Shown here: piece by piece, positions 7,285 to 11,264 of the stretch | Position numbering within the stretch: the first letter of the stretch is position 1 | Layout: each line of letters starts with the position of its first letter | Source of the DNA: Clostridiales bacterium | Lineage (GTDB): Bacteria > Bacillota > Clostridia > Lachnospirales > Lachnospiraceae | Direction: 5' to 3' | Assembly (NCBI GenBank): GCA_021203115.1 | Contig: JAJQBV010000126.1 | Coordinates: forward strand, 1-11,264 | Length of the DNA stretch: 11,264 bases | Notes under the pieces: generated by a model | Seen by the model: only the letters and a program-made list of their open reading frames with translations | The model's database searches: none | Told to the model about the DNA's origin: nothing | Program-made: the position numbers and the translations under genes

Positions 7285-8856
7285 CTATCGGCTCTTCGAC
7301 GAGAACGAGATCCGCGGATCAACCACAGACATCAGAACGTCGCCGATGATGATGGATGCGACCGTCAGGATCGCGTAAAACATGGTCACACCGACAATGA
7401 CGCTGTTGTCATATTTGTTGATCGCGTCTGTCAGCAAATTACCTGCACCGGGAACACTGTACACACGCTCCGTGATGATCGCGCCGACCAGTGCGCCAAG
7501 AACGCTGGCCGGTATATCGTGTATGATCGGAATCGAGGCGTTCTTTAACACATGCTTGGTAAAGATTTCCCGCTCCGTTAAGCCCCCGGACCGCGCAAAC
7601 TTCACATAATCCGAGTTCATCTGGTCGATCATGTATCGGCGCAGCCACTTCATCAGGTTTGCAACGGACGGCAACGCCAGCGACACGATCGGCAGCAGAT
7701 ACATCAGCTTTCCGGAGGAATCCAGATCAAATGTGGTCGGCAGACCGATCTTTCCACCGATGGCCTTAAACAGGAAGATATAGGCCAGAGACGGCACCGC
7801 CAGAATGAAGATAATATAGATGGTTCCGATCTGATCGACCAGCTTATCCTTCCGCCGCGCCATGGTGATTCCCAGCGGAATTCCCAGCGCATAGGAAATA
7901 ATAACAGCAATAATACCGATCACAAAGGAATATCCCATCTTGGACATGCCGTTTTTCACGGTGGAAACATTTGTATAGTCATCCGTATACCGGGCCTCCA
8001 GCACCGCACTGCTGCTCAGAGAATTCCGGACATAGGTCGCCGTGTGGAGATCATCCGCACTGCTCTCCGTCAGACCGGTAGGATAGGTAATATTCGATTT
8101 TACATAGGATCCCTGGGACGCCGTCATCGTGGTAAACACATCGATACCGGAGTTGATGACATAGGATGTACCCAGGTGGATCGTCAGGATGTTCTGATGG
8201 AAGTAAGGGAACTTATTGTTAAAATAAACGAGATACTTATGCGTCGTCCCGTTCCCCATCAGCGCCGGGGAAAACTTCTCTCCGCCGTACATCGGGTCAT
8301 ACCACGTAAAGGTGAGTCCCCGTTCCCCCTCAATCTCTTCGACATTGTTGATATTGTCAATGACAAAAATACTGCCGAAATACGAAAGCAGACGCTTTCC
8401 AAGCGGAATATTTTTGTATGCGAAAAGCTGCTGTGTGCCGCCGTCCGCCACTTTCTTTGCACTCTGCATCACGGCGTCCAGCCGAACCACCGTATAGCCC
8501 TGCGATTTGTAGTACGAAGTAAACTGCGCTACATATTCACTGACCAGATCGGAGTCGTTCTCCGCTGTCCGTCCGATGGAAACCGCCGATGTACGGGTAT
8601 CCTCATCAATCTCCCCGTCATTCAGCAGCCCTTGCAGGTAATCCGCGTAAGGGACATAATCCAGATAGCCGTACTCCTCCCACTTGGAATAACGGTAGGT
8701 AACCTTTGAATTATTGCTGGTATGCGAGTAGGTGCTGTCCTGGGCAAAGATCAGGGTCCGATCCATCAACCCGTAAATCATGACCATGATGATGGCAACC
8801 ACAGCGGCGACAGAGATGATACCTCGAATGATTCTTGATATTAAATATTTAGCCAT
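7285..8856 (-). CDS. oppB: Oligopeptide ABC transporter permease OppB with a large extracellular domain (AmiC-like)
   Basis: The other channel subunit, 523 residues against about 310 in classical OppB. Membrane segment 1 (about 11-30) is followed by some 275 mostly hydrophilic residues (31-308), which should lie outside the cell. The usual core of five segments then begins at 'GYSFVIGIIAVIISYALGIP' (about 308-327). The EAA coupling loop is 'DYVKFARSGGLTEREIFTKH' (about 416-435), and the end 'DVLMSVVDPRISF' is typical. A comparable external domain is known from streptococcal AmiC. The frame is open 54 bases further upstream (to a TTG at 8910), but that extension has no ribosome binding site. 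The chosen ATG begins MAKYLISRIIRGI, the usual OppB N terminus, and follows a weak GAGAGAG site. A weak site fits lower expression than the upstream oppA. Confidence 0.93.
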   Translation of the reverse strand: MAKYLISRIIRGIISVAAVVAIIMVMIYGLMDRTLIFAQDSTYSHTSNNSKVTYRYSKWEEYGYLDYVPYADYLQGLLNDGEIDEDTRTSAVSIGRTAENDSDLVSEYVAQFTSYYKSQGYTVVRLDAVMQSAKKVADGGTQQLFAYKNIPLGKRLLSYFGSIFVIDNINNVEEIEGERGLTFTWYDPMYGGEKFSPALMGNGTTHKYLVYFNNKFPYFHQNILTIHLGTSYVINSGIDVFTTMTASQGSYVKSNITYPTGLTESSADDLHTATYVRNSLSSSAVLEARYTDDYTNVSTVKNGMSKMGYSFVIGIIAVIISYALGIPLGITMARRKDKLVDQIGTIYIIFILAVPSLAYIFLFKAIGGKIGLPTTFDLDSSGKLMYLLPIVSLALPSVANLMKWLRRYMIDQMNSDYVKFARSGGLTEREIFTKHVLKNASIPIIHDIPASVLGALVGAIITERVYSVPGAGNLLTDAINKYDNSVIVGVTMFYAILTVASIIIGDVLMSVVDPRISFSSKSR

Positions 8857-8921
8857 AATACTCTCTCTCATCCGGTAGAAGAAAGCATTGCCCCCGCAAA
8901 ACCTTCCCAACCTGTAAATGT

Positions 8922-8960
8922 TGAGAAGAGAACGGAGGGTCTCCCCCCGTTCTCTTCAAC
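8922..8960 (-). promoter_or_regulatory. Hairpin between oppA and oppB (attenuator or mRNA stabiliser)
   Basis: GAAGAGAACGG (8925-8935) pairs perfectly with CCGTTCTCTTC (8947-8957). Three more G-C pairs form inside after an A-C mismatch, leaving a three-base loop. The hairpin lies 23 bases past the oppA stop codon in the 124-base gap before oppB. No T run follows on the minus strand, so it is not a classical terminator. In transporter operons such hairpins commonly protect the upstream mRNA or partly stop transcription, so that the binding protein is made in excess. That role is inferred here. Confidence 0.6.
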
Positions 8961-8980
8961 TTCATTGTCGCTGTGTATTT

Positions 8981-11185
8981 TTAGTAAATGCCGAAGCATC
9001 TCGTCATGTATCCGGCGTAATCCGGCTGGAAGCAGCCAAGATAGGTATCCGGATCACCATAGTCCGGAGTCCATCCGGAGAGGTCAAAGAGGTCATAGTT
9101 GTTCTCATAACCATAGCTGGTATAATATCCGGTGTACAGCCACTCACTTGTATCTGCGCACTCTACAAGGTTAACGATGACCAGTCCGCCCAGAGACTCC
9201 TCTACAGATTTCTTGTATGCGTTTGCTCTGTTGACATAAACCTCTGTGTCGATCGGGTACGGCAGATCCAGATAAATCGGGTTGTCCTCATCAACAGTGA
9301 TGCCTTCCTCGGCAAGCTCCTCGATCGCCATCTGCAGGTACTCCATCGCGTTGTCCGGATTGTACCATCCGTCGTATCCGTCACTGGAACCGATGCCATC
9401 ATTGGCCTCCGGATCCCATGCGGTAATCGGAATGCCGTCCGCATCGATCTGTGCCTGTACGATCTCGCCATAGTATGTGCCGGCCGGGAATGTGGTCTCC
9501 GTGCCGTTGATATCAATCGTCACATCCTCCTCCAGAGTTACAAAGTTGCCCGGTACGATTGTATTTCTCAAAGAGTTGTATTTCAGATCCTCGCCGTTGC
9601 TCTGCGCATTGTAAGAAGCACGGTCAAACGCAAAGTCTACCGCCAGACGGAAATTCTGGTTGTTAACCGCCGCGTTGGTCCGCTCCGCATCCTCCTCTGT
9701 CTGAGAAGAAACAGCAGTCGTTGTGTCATTTACGTTAGCAAATGCGGTACGGTTCAGGTTGATAAAGCTCTGATAGGTCGTAGCGTCGGTATCGGTAACA
9801 TGCGCATAATAATCATAGTACACATTTCCATCGTCGTCTGACTCAACCTTTGCCAGCTCCAGAGCGGAGGTGTTAAGGCTTGCGCTGTCAATGGTTCCGC
9901 TGAGGACATCATAGTAGGACTTGGTCGCATCGGTGCCGTCCTCAAAGATCCAGTTGATGGTCTTGACATTGATGTTGTCCGCATTCCAGTAGGACTCATT
10001 CGCGGAAAAGACGATCTTGTTGCTCTCCGTCGCATTTGTGATCACATACGGTCCGCAATATGCAATACTGTCAGAGTTCAGCCCGTAAGTATAGTCAGAC
10101 GCGCTCGCGTCATACTCTACACCGAACTTTCCGCCCTGAGACTCATAGTAGGAACGGCTCATCGGAGCGAAAACGCTGTAGCCCAACATGGTCATAAAGT
10201 AAGAACAGGGCTCCTCCAGCGTGTAGACCAGTGTGTAGTCATCCACAGCCTCGACACCAACCTCGGCAAAATCGGTCACCTCGCCGGAAATATACTCGGA
10301 AGCATTGACAATAAGACCCTCAATCAGATACTCCAGGCCGCCCTGCGCATCCATCATGTGCTGCATACCCGCCACAAAATCATCTGCAGTCAGGTCAGCA
10401 ACTTCACGTCCCTGAGAATCAACCCAGACCACGCCCTCGCGGATGTGGAAGATATAGGTCAGGCCGTCGTCGGAAACTTCCCAGCTCTCCGCCAGCGCCG
10501 GCTGAATCTCATTCTCATTGTCATACTCGACCAGTCCGTCGTAAGTATTGATCAGTGCCTCCGCATCGACAGAAAGAGAGGACGACAGAATATCATAGGT
10601 CGCCGGATCTTCTGTGTACGGATAATTATATTCATCTTTTAATGTATAGCCTTTTTCCTCAAGATAAGACTTTGCCCATTCCTCATAGGTGCCGGTACCC
10701 TTCAGTTCCGCCCACTGTTCCTTCATCTCCGCATAATCCTCCGCGTTGATCAAGTCGGTGGTCACAAGCAACTGATGATAACGAACATTATCAGAACCCC
10801 AGAGTACTGTGCTGCAGCTATACGGCGCCACTCTGGACAGCTGATAGCGCCCCCCCTGTGTCGTCGTCGGGATGGTAACACCGGACTCCAGCAGGTAAGC
10901 CTCCGCCTTCGCCATCAGCGCATAACGCTCAGAAACAGTCTCTGCCGCCTTCGCCTCCTCATAAACCGCATAGAAAGCACCCAGCGCGTCATCATAAACC
11001 GCAGCGGATGTCTCCTCATAATCTGCAGGCATTCCGCCGGCCTCCTCGGAACCGGTCTCTGCCTCTGCTTCCTCGGTAGCAGATGTGTCATCTGCCGTGT
11101 AGTCGGAAGTGCTGCTACTGCCGCATGCCGCAAGGCTCATCGCCATCGCGCCCACGAGCAGCAGACTGACTACTCTTTTCTTCAT
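8981..11185 (-). CDS. oppA: Oligopeptide-binding lipoprotein OppA, apparently circularly permuted
   Basis: The surface receptor of the importer, belonging to the SBP_bac_5 (cluster C) peptide-binding family, 734 residues and very acidic. A lipoprotein signal with lipobox LAAC (Cys21) is followed by a Ser/Thr/Glu-rich linker (22-55). The normal N-terminal part of the family starts only at about 186: 'DPATYDILSSSLSVDAEALI' (193-212), 'YDGLVEYD', 'IQPALAESWEVSDDGLTY' and 'LTADDFVAGMQHMMDA' (265-280). The fold then runs through to 'SGWTPDYGDPDTYLGCF' (703-719), but the protein stops 15 residues later. The tail that should follow (helix with eA.....R...ya.Aea.Ll, then iPt...GG....sr.aPy, then vTt..y...k.qW) is instead found at about 60-160. 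ATG follows AGGAGG at eight bases. It is the first gene of oppABCDF. Confidence 0.95.
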   Translation of the reverse strand: MKKRVVSLLLVGAMAMSLAACGSSSTSDYTADDTSATEEAEAETGSEEAGGMPADYEETSAAVYDDALGAFYAVYEEAKAAETVSERYALMAKAEAYLLESGVTIPTTTQGGRYQLSRVAPYSCSTVLWGSDNVRYHQLLVTTDLINAEDYAEMKEQWAELKGTGTYEEWAKSYLEEKGYTLKDEYNYPYTEDPATYDILSSSLSVDAEALINTYDGLVEYDNENEIQPALAESWEVSDDGLTYIFHIREGVVWVDSQGREVADLTADDFVAGMQHMMDAQGGLEYLIEGLIVNASEYISGEVTDFAEVGVEAVDDYTLVYTLEEPCSYFMTMLGYSVFAPMSRSYYESQGGKFGVEYDASASDYTYGLNSDSIAYCGPYVITNATESNKIVFSANESYWNADNINVKTINWIFEDGTDATKSYYDVLSGTIDSASLNTSALELAKVESDDDGNVYYDYYAHVTDTDATTYQSFINLNRTAFANVNDTTTAVSSQTEEDAERTNAAVNNQNFRLAVDFAFDRASYNAQSNGEDLKYNSLRNTIVPGNFVTLEEDVTIDINGTETTFPAGTYYGEIVQAQIDADGIPITAWDPEANDGIGSSDGYDGWYNPDNAMEYLQMAIEELAEEGITVDEDNPIYLDLPYPIDTEVYVNRANAYKKSVEESLGGLVIVNLVECADTSEWLYTGYYTSYGYENNYDLFDLSGWTPDYGDPDTYLGCFQPDYAGYMTRCFGIY

Positions 11186-11211
11186 GTTCTTTTCCTCCTT
11201 TTCTCAGTTGG

Positions 11212-11248
11212 TAGTGTCAAAAACTACCCTGTTTTTAGTGTCTAAAAC
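11212..11248 (-). promoter_or_regulatory. Tandem 13-mer pair upstream of oppA
   Basis: Two direct copies of TAGTGTCWAAAAC on the plus strand (11212-11224 and 11236-11248) agree at 12 of 13 positions and are spaced 24 bases apart, about two helical turns. Each copy also forms part of a small hairpin on the transcript: GGTAGT/ACTACC around a 7-base loop, and TTTTAG/CTAAAA around ACA. The pair sits 27 bases upstream of the oppA start, next to the ribosome binding site, so it could be a repressor operator or a leader structure. The promoter itself probably lies beyond the right edge. Confidence 0.4.
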
Positions 11249-11264
11249 CTATAGAAACCTTGAT

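Noticed and set aside
8857..8910. In-frame upstream extension of oppB to a TTG codon
   Set aside because: It has no ribosome binding site, and the extra 18 residues do not resemble an OppB N terminus. MAKYLISRI is the expected beginning.
8918..9841. Plus-strand open frame of 307 codons opposite oppA
   Set aside because: It is a shadow of the oppA coding region. It begins within the intergenic hairpin and has no family features.

Overview
The window looks like a chromosomal segment of a low-to-mid GC Clostridia bacterium, most likely Lachnospiraceae. This rests on strong AGGAGG-type ribosome binding sites, TTGACA/TATAAT-like promoters, a Firmicutes lipoprotein signal, a DUF4428-type zinc-ribbon protein and protein styles typical of that family. 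No mobile genes, tRNA, rRNA or CRISPR array are visible.

Layout. (1) At 1-217, minus strand, is the start of a DUF4428-like zinc-ribbon protein that runs off the left edge. (2) A divergent promoter region (218-416) separates it from a plus-strand MATE-family multidrug exporter (417-1766). (3) A roughly 190-bp imperfect palindrome (about 1772-1968) with structured interior fills the gap to (4) a minus-strand membrane-anchored extracellular protein (1999-3264). Its C-terminal two thirds resemble a degenerate ApbE flavin-transferase fold. (5) A 14-bp perfect hairpin (3306-3350) ends (6) a five-gene minus-strand oligopeptide ABC importer operon in the order oppA-oppB-oppC-oppD-oppF (11185 down to 3395). 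The operon genes are tightly packed, except for a 124-bp oppA-oppB gap that holds a strong hairpin. Tandem 13-mers lie just upstream of oppA.

How the genes work together. OppA is the surface lipoprotein that captures peptides, OppB and OppC form the membrane channel, and OppD and OppF are the paired ATPases. Four of the five subunits are elaborated compared with textbook Opp. OppA appears circularly permuted: the segment that normally ends the protein sits just after the lipoprotein linker, and the C terminus stops early. OppB carries a roughly 275-residue external domain after its first membrane segment, as in streptococcal AmiC. OppD has about 175 extra residues between Walker A and the Q-loop and has lost most of the Fe-S cysteines usual in this family. 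OppF ends in two hydrophobic segments flanking a strongly basic loop. The permuted OppA, the two unusual ATPases, the degenerate ApbE-like protein and the intergenic palindrome are the points most worth following up. All homology statements are from reading the sequence by eye, with no database search.
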